DNA of 62,738 nucleotides from Alistipes sp. (GTDB lineage: Bacteria > Bacteroidota > Bacteroidia > Bacteroidales > Rikenellaceae), in contig JAJQCA010000066.1 of the NCBI GenBank assembly GCA_021202985.1, positions 1-62,738 of the forward strand, in the 5' to 3' direction. A program made the translations under genes and the position numbers. Of this stretch, positions 9,051 to 18,132 are shown piece by piece. Within the stretch, counting starts at the first letter, position 1. Each line of letters opens with the position of its first letter. The notes below the pieces were generated by a model. The model was not told the origin of the DNA and made no database searches. It saw only the letters and a list, made by a program, of their open reading frames with translations.

Positions 9051-9929
9051 CTACAATATATTGAGTAACTGTTCTTTGATTTTTTCCAGCTCATCCTTCA
9101 TGCCGACCACTATTTTCTGGATTCCGGCATGGTTGGCCTTGGAGCCGAGGGTATTGATTTCTCGGCCCATTTCCTGGGCGATAAAGCCGAGCTTCTTTCC
9201 GGCGGCCTCCTCCGAGGCGGCCACCTGGCGGAAATAGTCGCAATGGTTGCGCAGGCGCACCTTCTCTTCCGTCACGTCCAACTTCTCGATGTAGTAGATT
9301 AGCTCCTGCTCCAACCGGTTCTCGTCGCACGACAACTGGGCCTTCTCTATATTCTCGCGGATGCGGCCCTTCACCGTCTCCACCCGCTCGGCCTCGTACG
9401 GCTCCACTTCGTTCACGGCGGCCTCTATCCTGCCGACCCTATCGAGGATGTCAGCCATCAGGATAGAACCTTCCGACTCGCGGAAGCCGTTAAGAGCCTC
9501 CACCGCGGCCCGGACCGTTCCGAGAAGGACCGTTTTTTCCTCTTCACCGAGGCTCTCGGCATTGTTCTCCACCACATCCGGCAACCGGAGTATGGCCGAC
9601 ACCAAACCTGCCCCGTCTTCGGCTACAGGTATGCCGCAACCGGCGGCAATCTCCTCTATCTGGCGGTGGTAAGCCGCGAACACCCGCCCGTTTATCCTCA
9701 CGGGCGCCGCGCCGTCGGAAGACTCGCAGTTTATATAGAGGTCAATCTTCCCGCGCAGGAGCGACTGCGATACGATAGCACGCATCTCGTTGTCGGCCGC
9801 GCGGTACATGGACGGCGATTTCACCGACAGGTCGAACTGCTTGCTGTTGAGCGAGCGCACCTCGGCGGTTATCTTACGCTCGCCCGAGATACCTTCGGCC
9901 TTGCCGTATCCGGTCATGGATCTTGTCAT
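9051..9929 (-). CDS. YicC/YloC family endoribonuclease
   Basis: A 292-aa member of the YicC/YloC family of RNA endonucleases. The conserved start M-T-G-Y-G-K-A-E, the S-L-N-S-K-Q-F-D-L motif, and the C-terminal DUF1732 part (K-L-G-F-I-A-Q-E-M-G-R-E-I-N-T-L-G-S-K) are all present, followed by an E-K-I-K-E-Q end. Its link to guanylate kinase is widespread in bacteria, and gmk follows here by 24 bases. A -7 promoter box lies at 9979-9986 in the right direction. Confidence 0.95.
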   Translation of the reverse strand: MTRSMTGYGKAEGISGERKITAEVRSLNSKQFDLSVKSPSMYRAADNEMRAIVSQSLLRGKIDLYINCESSDGAAPVRINGRVFAAYHRQIEEIAAGCGIPVAEDGAGLVSAILRLPDVVENNAESLGEEEKTVLLGTVRAAVEALNGFRESEGSILMADILDRVGRIEAAVNEVEPYEAERVETVKGRIRENIEKAQLSCDENRLEQELIYYIEKLDVTEEKVRLRNHCDYFRQVAASEEAAGKKLGFIAQEMGREINTLGSKANHAGIQKIVVGMKDELEKIKEQLLNIL

Positions 9930-9978
9930 ACCGTACTAAATTAGTGGATTAAGAGGCCGCCTACTGCGGGCGGTCCCG

Positions 9979-9986
9979 CAAAGTTA
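9979..9986 (-). promoter_or_regulatory. Bacteroidetes -7 box (TAACTTTG) for the yicC-gmk-nadD cluster
   Basis: Read on the minus strand this is an exact TAnnTTTG match, 49 bases before the yicC ATG. No convincing -33 element is visible. Confidence 0.45.
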
Positions 9987-10097
9987 GGTAAAATTGACTT
10001 AACGGTTATAACCGCCTGCTGTTATTCATTTAACAAAAAAGTCATACGGCGCTTAAATTAGTTTGTAGTTGTAGAAAAAATTCCCGAAATTTATAGA

Positions 10098-10105
10098 TAA
10101 TTTTG
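10098..10105 (+). promoter_or_regulatory. Bacteroidetes -7 box (TAATTTTG) for serC
   Basis: An exact TAnnTTTG match 50 bases before the serC ATG, on the correct strand, within the divergent yicC/serC spacer. The -33 element is not clear. Confidence 0.5.
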
Positions 10106-10155
10106 TACGTCCTATCGGAACTGTAACGAATCATAATTTAACCTTTTTAAATATC

Positions 10156-11229
10156 ATGAAAGTACATAATTTCAACGCCGGCCCTTCCATACTGCCGCGC
10201 GAGGCTATCGAGAATTCCGCCAAAGCGGTCCTGGAACTTGACGGAATAGGGCTGTCGCTGCTCGAAATATCACACCGCACGAAGGACTTCGAAAAGGTTA
10301 ATGACGAGGCGAACGCCCTGCTGCGCGAACTCCTGAACATACCCGACACGCATAAGATAATATTCCTGGGCGGCGGCGCGAGCACCCAGTTCTTCACCAT
10401 ACCATATAACCTGCTCGAAAAAAAGGCCGGTTACGTGAACACGGGCGTATGGGCTAAAAAGGCTATTAAAGAGGCTAAGAATTTCGGGGAGACACAGGTG
10501 CTCGCCAGTTCGGAAGACCGGAATTTTTCCTACATACCTAAAGGCTACCAGATCCCGTCCGACCTCGATTACCTTCATATCACCACCAACAACACGATTT
10601 ACGGCACCGAGTACCACACCGATATCGACAGTCCGGTGAACCTGGTGGCCGATATGAGTTCGGACATCCTGAGCCGTCCGGTGGACGTGTCGAAATACGC
10701 GCTGATTTACGGCGGCGCGCAGAAAAATATGGGCCCCGCCGGGGTGACATTCGTTATCGTGCGCGAGGATATTCTCGGCAAGGTGTCGAGGCCCCTCCCC
10801 TCGATGGTGGACTACCGCAACCACATAGCGAACGACTCGATGTTCAACACTCCGCCGGTGTTCCCGATTTATGTCGTGCGGGAAGTCCTGAAGTGGGTGA
10901 AAGCGCAGGGCGGCGTACCGGAGATGAACCGCCGTGCGCACGAACGGGCCGGCCTGCTTTACGGCGAAATCGACCGCAACCCGCTGTTCAAAGGCACCGC
11001 GGCCACGGAAGACCGCTCGCTTATGAATATCTGCTTCGTTATGAACGACGGCTACGAGGAGCTGGCTCCCGAATTCCTCGACTTCGCCAAATCGCGCGGC
11101 ATGGTGGGTATCAAAGGGCACAGGCTGGTGGGCGGTTTCCGCGCATCATGCTACAACGCCCTCCCCAAAGAGAGTGTCGAAGCCCTCGTCGCCTGCATGC
11201 GGGAGTTCGAGGCGGAGCATACCAAGTAA
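10156..11229 (+). CDS. serC: Phosphoserine aminotransferase
   Basis: PLP enzyme that converts 3-phosphohydroxypyruvate and glutamate to phosphoserine, the second step of serine synthesis. The start [11 protein letters not shown] is diagnostic. The PLP lysine lies in [12 protein letters not shown] at about residue 195, and the C-terminal [15 protein letters not shown] motif binds substrate phosphate. Length (357 aa) is normal. It heads a cluster with serA, a small lipoprotein and DUF1015. Confidence 0.97.
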   Translation: MKVHNFNAGPSILPREAIENSAKAVLELDGIGLSLLEISHRTKDFEKVNDEANALLRELLNIPDTHKIIFLGGGASTQFFTIPYNLLEKKAGYVNTGVWAKKAIKEAKNFGETQVLASSEDRNFSYIPKGYQIPSDLDYLHITTNNTIYGTEYHTDIDSPVNLVADMSSDILSRPVDVSKYALIYGGAQKNMGPAGVTFVIVREDILGKVSRPLPSMVDYRNHIANDSMFNTPPVFPIYVVREVLKWVKAQGGVPEMNRRAHERAGLLYGEIDRNPLFKGTAATEDRSLMNICFVMNDGYEELAPEFLDFAKSRGMVGIKGHRLVGGFRASCYNALPKESVEALVACMREFEAEHTK

Positions 11230-11331
11230 CCTCCCGACCCCGGAAGCCTGCCTTACGGGCATCCTGTCAACGGACCTTACGGCCCATGCGGCAATGGAGG
11301 ATAAAAACCTTACAGTCGATAAATATTTTAA

Positions 11332-12267
11332 ATGATGAAAATACTCGTTGCAACCGAGAAACCGTTCGCGGTGGAAGCCGTACAAGGTATCGGTAAGATA
11401 GTAAAAGAAGCGGGGCACGAGCTGTTCCTGCTCGAAAAATATACCGACAAGTCCCAACTGCTCGGGGCCGTGGCTGATATGGACGCCCTGATAATCCGCA
11501 GCGACAAGGTGACGGCCGAGGTTATCGCCGCCGCGCCGCAGCTTAAAATCGTGGTGCGGGCGGGCGCCGGGTTCGACAATGTGGACCTGGAGGCGGCCAC
11601 GGCGCGCGGTATCGTGGTGATGAACACCCCGGGGCAGAACTCCAACGCCGTGGCGGAGCTGGCCATAGGGATGATGATTTACATGGCCCGCAACGGGTTC
11701 ACGCCCGGCACGGGAAGCGAGATTCACGGCAAGACGCTCGGTATCCACGCCTACGGGAACGTGGGCAGGCTGGTGGGCCGTTACGGCAAGGCGCTCGGAA
11801 TGAAGGTATATGCCTACGATCCGTTTATCACGGACCCCGCGGTATTCGAGGCGGACGGGGTAACCCAGGTAGGCTCGGTCGGGGAACTCTACGCCAGGAG
11901 CCGCTATATCTCCCTCCACATACCGGCCACCGAACAGACCAGGGGTTCGATAGGTTACGACCTTCTTACCTCGATGCCGGAAGGGGGCACGCTGGTGAAC
12001 ACGGCACGCAAGGAGGTTATCGACGAGGCCGGGCTGGCCAAAGCCCTCGAAGAGCGCACCGACCTTAAATACGCCACCGACATTGCCGCCGGGAACCAGC
12101 AGGAGCTGGACGACCGCTTCGGCAAACGGGTATTCGCCACGGCCAAAAAAATGGGTGCGGAGACCGGGGAAGCCAATATAAACGCCGGCCTCGCTGCGGC
12201 CAGCCAGATAGTGGAGTTCTTCGCCACGGGCTGTACCCGTTTCCAGGTGAATAACCAGGGCCAATAA
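11332..12267 (+). CDS. serA: D-3-phosphoglycerate dehydrogenase, short Bacteroidetes type
   Basis: First enzyme of serine synthesis, oxidising 3-phosphoglycerate with NAD+. It is the short form (311 aa) with no C-terminal ACT domain, so classical serine feedback through ACT is not expected. The Rossmann motif reads H-A-Y-G-N-V-G near residue 140. R-A-G-A-G-F-D-N-V-D and N-T-P-G-Q-N-S-N-A-V-A-E-L are typical. At the C-terminus the canonical T-P-H-x-G-A region reads T-A-K-K-M-G-A-E-T, so Lys replaces the usual catalytic His; my recollection is that related Bacteroidetes proteins show the same. It lies 102 bases after serC. Confidence 0.93.
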   Translation: MMKILVATEKPFAVEAVQGIGKIVKEAGHELFLLEKYTDKSQLLGAVADMDALIIRSDKVTAEVIAAAPQLKIVVRAGAGFDNVDLEAATARGIVVMNTPGQNSNAVAELAIGMMIYMARNGFTPGTGSEIHGKTLGIHAYGNVGRLVGRYGKALGMKVYAYDPFITDPAVFEADGVTQVGSVGELYARSRYISLHIPATEQTRGSIGYDLLTSMPEGGTLVNTARKEVIDEAGLAKALEERTDLKYATDIAAGNQQELDDRFGKRVFATAKKMGAETGEANINAGLAAASQIVEFFATGCTRFQVNNQGQ

Positions 12268-12281
12268 CTTAATCGAGATAT

Positions 12282-12833
12282 ATGAAAAAAGTACTGTTCC
12301 TCCTTTGTGTCGCCGCCTTATCGTTCACGGCCTGCGGCGGAGGCGCAAAAAATGCAAACAAAACGATTACCCCGGAAGGTATAGCCGGGCTTAAGCTGGG
12401 CGACGAGAAGCCCGATTTCGGCGCCCCTTACGTGGTGAATTTCCACGAGGACGATTATATGGGCGACCACTACACCGTCACGGACGGCGACGGGAACCTC
12501 GTGCTGATCTATTTCCGGCCCTCGCTCATAGAAATTTACAGCCCGGAATACAAAACCCCCGAGGGTTACGGGGTCGGCGAGAGGCTTTGGGACATATATA
12601 TGCCCCTGAAAGAGCAGGGCAAAGAGCCGGAACTGGTCTATTACCGCGACTCGGCAAATTTCTTTTTCGACCTGGGCAACGGCGTCATGCTGGTCGTGGA
12701 GCCTTCGGCCCTTACTCTCGGACAGGATAGGTATAACGAATGGTACCTGTATAGCGGCGATGTGTCCGAACTGGACATAAGCAACTTCGCCGACGATACC
12801 CGGATAGCCGCAATAAGAATAGCGAAATGGTAA
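12282..12833 (+). CDS. Small lipoprotein of unknown function in the ser cluster
   Basis: A 183-aa predicted lipoprotein. The signal peptide ends in the lipobox S-F-T-A-C (Cys18), followed by G-G-G, so it is probably anchored to a membrane from the periplasmic side. The rest is acidic with a P-E-G-I-A-G-L-K-L-G-D motif early on and many Tyr residues. I do not recognise a family. It sits 14 bases after serA and its end overlaps the DUF1015 start, so it is co-transcribed with serine biosynthesis genes, although an exported protein has no obvious role there. Confidence 0.75.
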   Translation: MKKVLFLLCVAALSFTACGGGAKNANKTITPEGIAGLKLGDEKPDFGAPYVVNFHEDDYMGDHYTVTDGDGNLVLIYFRPSLIEIYSPEYKTPEGYGVGERLWDIYMPLKEQGKEPELVYYRDSANFFFDLGNGVMLVVEPSALTLGQDRYNEWYLYSGDVSELDISNFADDTRIAAIRIAKW

Positions 12834-14068
12834 AAATACGGACATTCAGGGGTGTATGCCCTCCCCCGCAATATGCCAAAGAAGTGGCTTCGCGTCCTTA
12901 CGACGTGCTTAATTCCCAGGAAGCCAAAGAGGAGGCGGGCGAGAAATCGCTGTTACATATCATCAAGCCGGAAATAGATTTCGACCCCATCGCCGACGAG
13001 CATTCGGAGGCGGTTTACCGAAAGGGCGTGGAGAATTTCCGCGAGTGGCTCCGCCGCGGCTGGCTGGTGCAGGACGACAAACCTATGTACTATATCTACG
13101 CCCAGACCATGGAAGGGCGGACACAGTACGGCCTTGCCGTGTGCTGCCACTACGAGGACTACCTCGAGGGCCGGATTAAGAAACACGAACTCACCCGGCC
13201 CGATAAGGAGGAGGACCGTATGATACACGTCCGCAACCAGAAGGCCAACATTGAGCCGGTGTTTTTCTCCTACCCGGCGGTGGACGAAATAGACGGCATA
13301 GTGGCCGGTATAACCGGAAGCACTCCGCCCGACTTCGAATTTACTGCCGCGGACGGCTTCGGCCATTCGTTCTGGAAGATTACCGACGATGCCGTGAACG
13401 GGCGCCTTACCGAGCTTTTCGACCGGGTTCCGGCCCTCTACGTTGCCGACGGACACCACCGTACGGCCGCCGCGGCCCGCGTAGGGCAGGAGCTCGCCTC
13501 GGCCAACCCGGCCCATACGGGCGAGGAGGAGTACTGCTATTTCCTGGCGGTGGTATTCCCCGACGACCAGTTGAAGATTATCGACTACAACCGTGTGGTA
13601 AAGGACCTGAACGGGCTAACGAAGGAGCAATTCCTCGGCGCGCTCGAAAAGAACTTCACGGTGCGGCCCGAGGAGGGCACCTTCAAACCGGACGCGCTGC
13701 ACACATTCGGCGTCTACATCGACGGTCGGTGGTATTCCCTCCGGGCGAAGGAAGGCACCTACGACGACGGCGACCCCATCGGGGTGCTGGACGTGACCAT
13801 ACTCTCGAACTTGGTCCTGGACGAGATACTCGGCATCAAAGACCTGCGCCGCGACAAGCGCATCGACTTCGTGGGGGGGATACGCGGCCTCGGGGAGCTG
13901 GAACGCAGGGTGGATAGCGGCGAGATGGCCGTAGCCTTCGCCCTCTACCCGGTATCCATGCAGCAGCTTATCGACATCGCGGACACGGGCAACATAATGC
14001 CGCCCAAGACAACATGGTTCGAACCGAAGCTCCGCTCCGGGGTGGTTATACACAGCTTCGCGGAATAA
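12827..14068 (+). CDS. DUF1015 family protein
   Basis: A 413-aa cytosolic protein of the DUF1015 family, of unknown biochemical role, frequently found with serC and serA in Bacteroidales. The start matches the family (F-R-G-V-C-P-P-P-Q-Y-A). The central V-A-D-G-H-H-R-T-A-A-A motif is the family signature. The C-terminus has H-S-F-A-E. Its ATG overlaps the last codons of the preceding lipoprotein gene by seven bases, which indicates translational coupling. A strong terminator follows at 14130. Confidence 0.92.
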   Translation: MVKIRTFRGVCPPPQYAKEVASRPYDVLNSQEAKEEAGEKSLLHIIKPEIDFDPIADEHSEAVYRKGVENFREWLRRGWLVQDDKPMYYIYAQTMEGRTQYGLAVCCHYEDYLEGRIKKHELTRPDKEEDRMIHVRNQKANIEPVFFSYPAVDEIDGIVAGITGSTPPDFEFTAADGFGHSFWKITDDAVNGRLTELFDRVPALYVADGHHRTAAAARVGQELASANPAHTGEEEYCYFLAVVFPDDQLKIIDYNRVVKDLNGLTKEQFLGALEKNFTVRPEEGTFKPDALHTFGVYIDGRWYSLRAKEGTYDDGDPIGVLDVTILSNLVLDEILGIKDLRRDKRIDFVGGIRGLGELERRVDSGEMAVAFALYPVSMQQLIDIADTGNIMPPKTTWFEPKLRSGVVIHSFAE

Positions 14069-14129
14069 CGAGCGGCATACGGTAAGGGACGCGCACCGTG
14101 GCTGAACCTTCCCGGCTGTCCGACCTATT

Positions 14130-14164
14130 AAAAGGCAGCTTCCCTGCGGACGCTGCCTTTTTTG
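14130..14164 (+). terminator. Terminator of the serC-serA-DUF1015 cluster
   Basis: A 10-bp stem (14130-14139 with 14152-14161) ends in a run of seven T, a classic intrinsic terminator. Confidence 0.88.
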
Positions 14165-14285
14165 TTGGGCATCGTAGGAATCGGGAAATATTTCAGGCGG
14201 GAATTTTTCCCGTTCAGGGGATGGAATAAGCGTCCCGTATTGTCCCGGGGCAGCGGCACTATTCGTGGGTTTAATCGAAAAAGAA

Positions 14286-14867
14286 ATGGAAACAAAAAAA
14301 GAAGAGATAAAAAGATGCCCGTGGTGCGGTACGGACCCGCTCTATACGGAGTACCACGACCGGGAATGGGGCCGCCTTACGACCGACGACCGAACCCTGT
14401 TCGAATTCCTTATCCTCGAGGGTGCCCAGGCCGGCCTGAGTTGGATTACCATCCTCCGTAAGCGCGAGGCCTACCGGGAGGCGTTCGCGGGATTCGACCC
14501 GGCGAAGGTCGCCGCCTTTACCGCCGACGATGTGGCGAGGCTGATGGACAATCCCGGTATAGTCCGCAACCGGTTGAAGATAAACAGCGCCATAAAGAAC
14601 GCGCGGCTGTTCCTGGAAATATGCCGGGAGTTCGGGTCGTTCAACGCCTACGTGCTGGGATTTTTCGACGGCGCGGTGCCGGTGGTGAACGACGTGCCGG
14701 ATTCATGGACCGGAGCGTGCCGCAACGATGTTTCGGACGCTATGAGTAAAGACCTCAAAAAGAGGGGATTTACCTTTACCGGGAGTGTGGTTTGCTACTC
14801 GTTCCTGCAAGCTACCGGATATATAGACGACCACGAGAACGGCTGCTCGTTCAAATCGCCGCGGTAG
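14286..14867 (+). CDS. tag: DNA-3-methyladenine glycosylase I
   Basis: Base-excision repair enzyme removing 3-methyladenine from DNA. The N-terminal R-C-P-W-C-G and Y-H-D-R-E-W-G motifs and the C-terminal V-C-Y-S-F-L-Q-A-T-G with D-D-H-E-N-G-C supply the zinc ligands and the active-site acid known for Tag. I prefer ATG 14286 (193 aa) over the upstream GTG at 14265, because the family starts close to the first Cys motif and the extra seven residues are not conserved. It is a single gene after the ser terminator. Confidence 0.94.
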   Translation: METKKEEIKRCPWCGTDPLYTEYHDREWGRLTTDDRTLFEFLILEGAQAGLSWITILRKREAYREAFAGFDPAKVAAFTADDVARLMDNPGIVRNRLKINSAIKNARLFLEICREFGSFNAYVLGFFDGAVPVVNDVPDSWTGACRNDVSDAMSKDLKKRGFTFTGSVVCYSFLQATGYIDDHENGCSFKSPR

Positions 14868-14992
14868 GTGCTGGTGCAGTCGTGGTAGGATTGAATGGAG
14901 GTTTCAAGTGAGATATAATCCTTCCGGGAAGGGGTATTGGAAGTCAATACTTTAAGCCGGAGGAAAGTAGGAACGTCTCTATTTTGCAAGAG

Positions 14993-15021
14993 GGAGATTC
15001 TTCACTTCGTTCAGAATGACA
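14993..15021. repeat. Possible interspersed intergenic repeat
   Basis: An A-GATTCTTC...GTTCAGAATGACA-type segment in a 265-base gap without genes (14868-15132). Sequences of this form recur between genes in several bacterial genomes. A partly similar CTTCC...AGAATGAC string occurs at positions 8-24 of the window. Only these two were seen, so its status as a repeat is tentative. Confidence 0.3.
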
Positions 15022-15132
15022 TTTTCAATATTATCAGAAACGTTCTTCATTGCGGCCCGGAATAACATAAATGAGAACCGTTGAGAATGCAATCCTTAAT
15101 TCCGGAACGGAAGCGCTTTTAAGCGGAGTGCT

Positions 15133-15768
15133 TCACCTGACTCGTTCGAAGCGGCCTTCGTATCCGAGCCAATAGGGGGTGCCGTCGTTCCTTTTCCTCT
15201 CCTGCAGGTAATAGATGGTCTCATCGTCCACCCAGTAGCATTGGCGAGGTGAAACGTGGTTGCCGAAATCCACCCTCCCCAGGCAGACGTATTCCCCGTC
15301 TACCCTTTCTTCGAGGCAGTAATCTATTGCGCCGTCGAACCTAAGGCCGGTCAGCCTGTACCGCTGCGAAGGCGAATACCATGTAAATTGCGGGCTGCCC
15401 CAGACATATATCCTCCGGTTCACGTCGAACGCGCTCACATATCCGTGGCCGCCGATCAGCATGGCGATGCCATGGTCGGGATAATACTCGTATGCCTCCA
15501 GTTCCCGTAATATATGGATTTCACCGTCCGGTTCATTTTGATAATATTCCTCAAAAATAGCGCTCAATTCGGAGTCTGCCTTCAACCGTTTCTCGAACTC
15601 CCTGTCCGCTTCCTCGTCGTAAAATACCCTTAACGGTTCGCGCCGTATCCGGTCGAAGTCGAAAATCCCGGCGTCCAAAGCCCGTTTAACGATAAAATAT
15701 CCTCCGTCCTGCCCGAACGACTGCCCGGCGGCGGTAAGCAGAATAAATGTCAAAATATACTTTTTCAT
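15133..15768 (-). CDS. Secreted protein of unknown function (211 aa)
   Basis: The start is placed at the Met followed by K-K-Y-I-L-T-F, giving a clear signal peptide ending near G-Q-S-F-G-Q. The longer frame from 15858 would put 30 charged residues ahead of it. The mature protein is acidic and aromatic, with W-G-S-P-Q-F-T-W-Y and W-L-G-Y-E-G-R-F-E near the end, probably a beta-rich periplasmic fold. I do not recognise the family. No operon partner is evident. Confidence 0.65.
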   Translation of the reverse strand: MKKYILTFILLTAAGQSFGQDGGYFIVKRALDAGIFDFDRIRREPLRVFYDEEADREFEKRLKADSELSAIFEEYYQNEPDGEIHILRELEAYEYYPDHGIAMLIGGHGYVSAFDVNRRIYVWGSPQFTWYSPSQRYRLTGLRFDGAIDYCLEERVDGEYVCLGRVDFGNHVSPRQCYWVDDETIYYLQERKRNDGTPYWLGYEGRFERVR

Positions 15769-15952
15769 ACGCTGTAGAAAGTTCCTTCGCGCCTTACCCC
15801 TACTAAGGAAATTTTTACTTCTTCTGAACGGAGGCGGATCTCTAAAACGGTTTCGCACCGATATAATATCCTAACTCTGCTCTCCGGTCGCGACAAACAA
15901 ATATAAACAATTATTATGTACGACCTTATACTGCCCCCCGGGCCGGGAAACC

Positions 15953-15985
15953 AAAATAAAGCGGCGTATCAGGATGATACGCCGC
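15953..15985 (-). terminator. Terminator of the NlpE-like gene
   Basis: A perfect 10-bp stem (15961-15970 with 15976-15985). Read on the minus strand it is followed by TTTATTTTGG, so it ends the NlpE-like transcript. Confidence 0.8.
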
Positions 15986-16077
15986 CCGGATAGATAATAT
16001 TAAATAAATAAAATGAAAAGAGTGGTCGTTTTTAGCGGTACGGCCCGGGGTCGGCTCAAAGCCGCCCGGAAGGGGGG

Positions 16078-16533
16078 CTATTTCCGCAGGACATATTTGT
16101 CGGCCAGCGGACCATCGATGCGCCTGCCTCCCATGTCGAGCTGCACGAGGTGCCCGTCGGTAAAAAGATAACGGTTGGGCTGGTTCGCGATGCCGTTAAG
16201 GGTTACCGTGCGTGTGCCTGCGTTCCACGAATAGGTGCCTTCGTATTCCGACTCGATATCCTTCTGGCCGTCCTTGTCGCTGATATGGCGGGTGCGGAGT
16301 CTGTACTCCCCGTCGCGGTCGAGGCTGAGGTCTACCTCTATTCCCCCGCAGTCCGCGCAGGGAAGGGTACCCCTGTAGGTTCCGGGCAGGTCGTTGTCCC
16401 GGCGGTCGTTACGGATCCCGGCGGTGGCGTCGGCCGTTTCGTGGCCTGCTCCGGATGGGCGGGCGTTGTTACCGTTATTTCCGCAGGAGGATAAAACTAT
16501 TCCGGCGGCGAGTATCAGTAGTATATTTTTCAT
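16078..16533 (-). CDS. NlpE-like lipoprotein
   Basis: A 151-aa lipoprotein with a lipobox (V-L-S-S-C, Cys17) and one NlpE N-terminal-type domain. Diagnostic features are L-P-G-T-Y-R-G-T-L-P-C-A-D-C-G-G-I with the C-x-x-C pair near residue 60, then a small beta barrel ending Y-V-L-R-K. In enterobacteria NlpE signals envelope or copper stress. In Bacteroidetes the role of these single-domain forms is not established. It is a single gene with its own terminator. Confidence 0.85.
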   Translation of the reverse strand: MKNILLILAAGIVLSSCGNNGNNARPSGAGHETADATAGIRNDRRDNDLPGTYRGTLPCADCGGIEVDLSLDRDGEYRLRTRHISDKDGQKDIESEYEGTYSWNAGTRTVTLNGIANQPNRYLFTDGHLVQLDMGGRRIDGPLADKYVLRK

Positions 16534-16693
16534 CGGTGTAAAATCTTAATAAGTGTTTGTTGCGTTTCGCGCATTCCGATACAAATCCCGTACCGTATGG
16601 AGGAACTTGCTCACCGACGTTGTTTCATTGTGTGAAATTTTGGGCATCGTAAAAAAATCCGAGCAAATTATTAGCAATAATGGGGGAAAATGT

Positions 16694-16701
16694 TATATTT
16701 G
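16694..16701 (+). promoter_or_regulatory. Bacteroidetes -7 box (TATATTTG) for the 2-oxoacid oxidoreductase operon
   Basis: An exact TAnnTTTG match about 100 bases before the ferredoxin gene at 16802. A longer reading frame in the alpha-subunit phase starts near here but overlaps this box and the whole ferredoxin gene, so it is not used as a start. Confidence 0.5.
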
Positions 16702-16801
16702 TATCAAAACACGGCGAAACGGTTAATGATTTGCAACACATGCCCGTTTAAGGCGCCGTTTCCACCGACTCATTTACATAACCAGATAAAACGGACGCGT
16801 T

Positions 16802-17041
16802 ATGGCCGCGATAAAAGGGAGGATAGTAGTCGATACCGAGAGGTGCAAAGGGTGCGCCGTGTGTGTCGCCGCTTGTCCTTTCCAGGTGCTTGCCATGGCC
16901 CGCGGGGTCAACGGCAAGGGTTACCACTACTCATTTATGGACCAGCCGGAAAGGTGTACCGGATGTGCGAGCTGCGCGCTCGTCTGTCCGGACAGCTGCA
17001 TCACGGTATTCAGGCAAACAAAGAAGCAGGACGCGATATGA
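16802..17041 (+). CDS. Ferredoxin-type (delta) subunit of 2-oxoacid:ferredoxin oxidoreductase
   Basis: A 79-aa protein with two [4Fe-4S] motifs: C-K-G-C-A-V-C-V-A-A-C-P and C-T-G-C-A-S-C-A-L-V-C-P. It carries electrons from the oxidoreductase to soluble ferredoxin. The first motif is preceded by I-V-V-D-T-E-R, normal for this subunit. Its stop overlaps the ATG of the alpha subunit (ATGA at 17038-17041), which shows tight coupling. It is the first gene of a four-gene operon. Confidence 0.93.
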   Translation: MAAIKGRIVVDTERCKGCAVCVAACPFQVLAMARGVNGKGYHYSFMDQPERCTGCASCALVCPDSCITVFRQTKKQDAI

Positions 17042-18129
17042 AACAGGAGGTAAGGCTAATGAAAGGTAACGAGGTAATCGCCGAGGCGGCCGTCAGGGCC
17101 GGCTGCGACGCCTACTTCGGCTACCCTATCACACCGCAGACCGAGGTTATCGAAACCCTGATGGAGATGCGCCCGTGGGAAACCACCGGTATGGTGGTAT
17201 TGCAGGCCGAGAGCGAGATTGCCTCGATAAACATGGTCTACGGCGCCGCAGCCTGCGGCAAGAAGGTAATGACGTCTTCCTCCAGCCCGGGCATCAGCCT
17301 GATGGGCGAAGGCATCAGCTATATGGCCGGGGCGGAGCTGCCCTGCGTGATACTGAACGTGCAGAGGGGCGGCCCGGGGCTTGGTACCATACAGCCGGCC
17401 CAGAGCGACTATTTCCTCGCAACGAAAGCCGGCGGCCACGGGGATTTCCGGATGCTGGTGCTGGCTCCCAACTCGGTGCAGGAGATGTATGACCATGTGT
17501 TCCTTGCCTTCGAGCTGGCGTTCCGCTACCGCAACCCGGTGATGATTCTCTCGGACGGGGTTATCGGCCAGATGATGGAAAAGGTCGAACTGTCGGAGGC
17601 CGTGGGCAGGCTGACGGACGCGGAAGTGCTGGAGCGCTACGGCGATTGGGCTCTCACCGGCAGGCACCACAGGGACCGGAACATAGTTACCAGCGTGCAG
17701 CTCGACCCGCATATACAGGAAGGCGTGAACAATACCCTGCTCGGGAAGTACCGCAGGGCCGAGCGGGAGGAGGTAAGGTACGAGTCCACGGATTGCGACG
17801 ATGCCGATTACGTGATTGTGGCCTACGGGTCGTCGGCCCGTATTTCGTCCAAAGCCGTGGAAATGGCCCGCGAGGAGGGCCACAAGGTGGGCCTGCTGCG
17901 CCCGATAACACTCTATCCTTTTCCGTCGGCTCAGATACGCGAACTCGCGGGCAGGGTCAAGGGTATCCTGACGGTGGAGATGAGCACCGGCCAGATGGTG
18001 GAGGACGTGCGGCTCAGCGCTGGATGCGCGGTGCCGGTGGAGTATTACGGACGTTACGGCGGAATGATACCGACTCCGGGCGAAGTGTACCAGGCGCTTA
18101 AATCATTGCTAATCGAAAAACAGGCATAG
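17038..18129 (+). CDS. vorB: 2-oxoacid:ferredoxin oxidoreductase alpha subunit (VorB-type)
   Basis: A 363-aa subunit of a CoA-dependent 2-oxoacid oxidoreductase, most like the branched-chain 2-oxoisovalerate (VOR) type, which produces acyl-CoA, CO2 and reduced ferredoxin. The start L-M-K-G-N-E-V-I-A-E-A-A and G-Y-P-I-T-P-Q-T-E-V are characteristic, as are T-S-S-S-S-P-G-I-S-L-M and the C-terminal E-M-S-T-G-Q-M-V-E-D-V. The frame extends upstream to 16690, but that would cover the ferredoxin gene, so the overlapping ATG at 17038 is chosen. The distinction from 2-oxoglutarate-type enzymes rests on my memory of the family. Confidence 0.9.
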   Translation: MKQEVRLMKGNEVIAEAAVRAGCDAYFGYPITPQTEVIETLMEMRPWETTGMVVLQAESEIASINMVYGAAACGKKVMTSSSSPGISLMGEGISYMAGAELPCVILNVQRGGPGLGTIQPAQSDYFLATKAGGHGDFRMLVLAPNSVQEMYDHVFLAFELAFRYRNPVMILSDGVIGQMMEKVELSEAVGRLTDAEVLERYGDWALTGRHHRDRNIVTSVQLDPHIQEGVNNTLLGKYRRAEREEVRYESTDCDDADYVIVAYGSSARISSKAVEMAREEGHKVGLLRPITLYPFPSAQIRELAGRVKGILTVEMSTGQMVEDVRLSAGCAVPVEYYGRYGGMIPTPGEVYQALKSLLIEKQA

Positions 18130-18132
18130 AGT

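Noticed and set aside
16690-17037. Upstream extension of the VorB frame
   Set aside because: It would overlap the whole ferredoxin gene and starts inside a -7 promoter box. The ATGA overlap at 17038 is the natural start.
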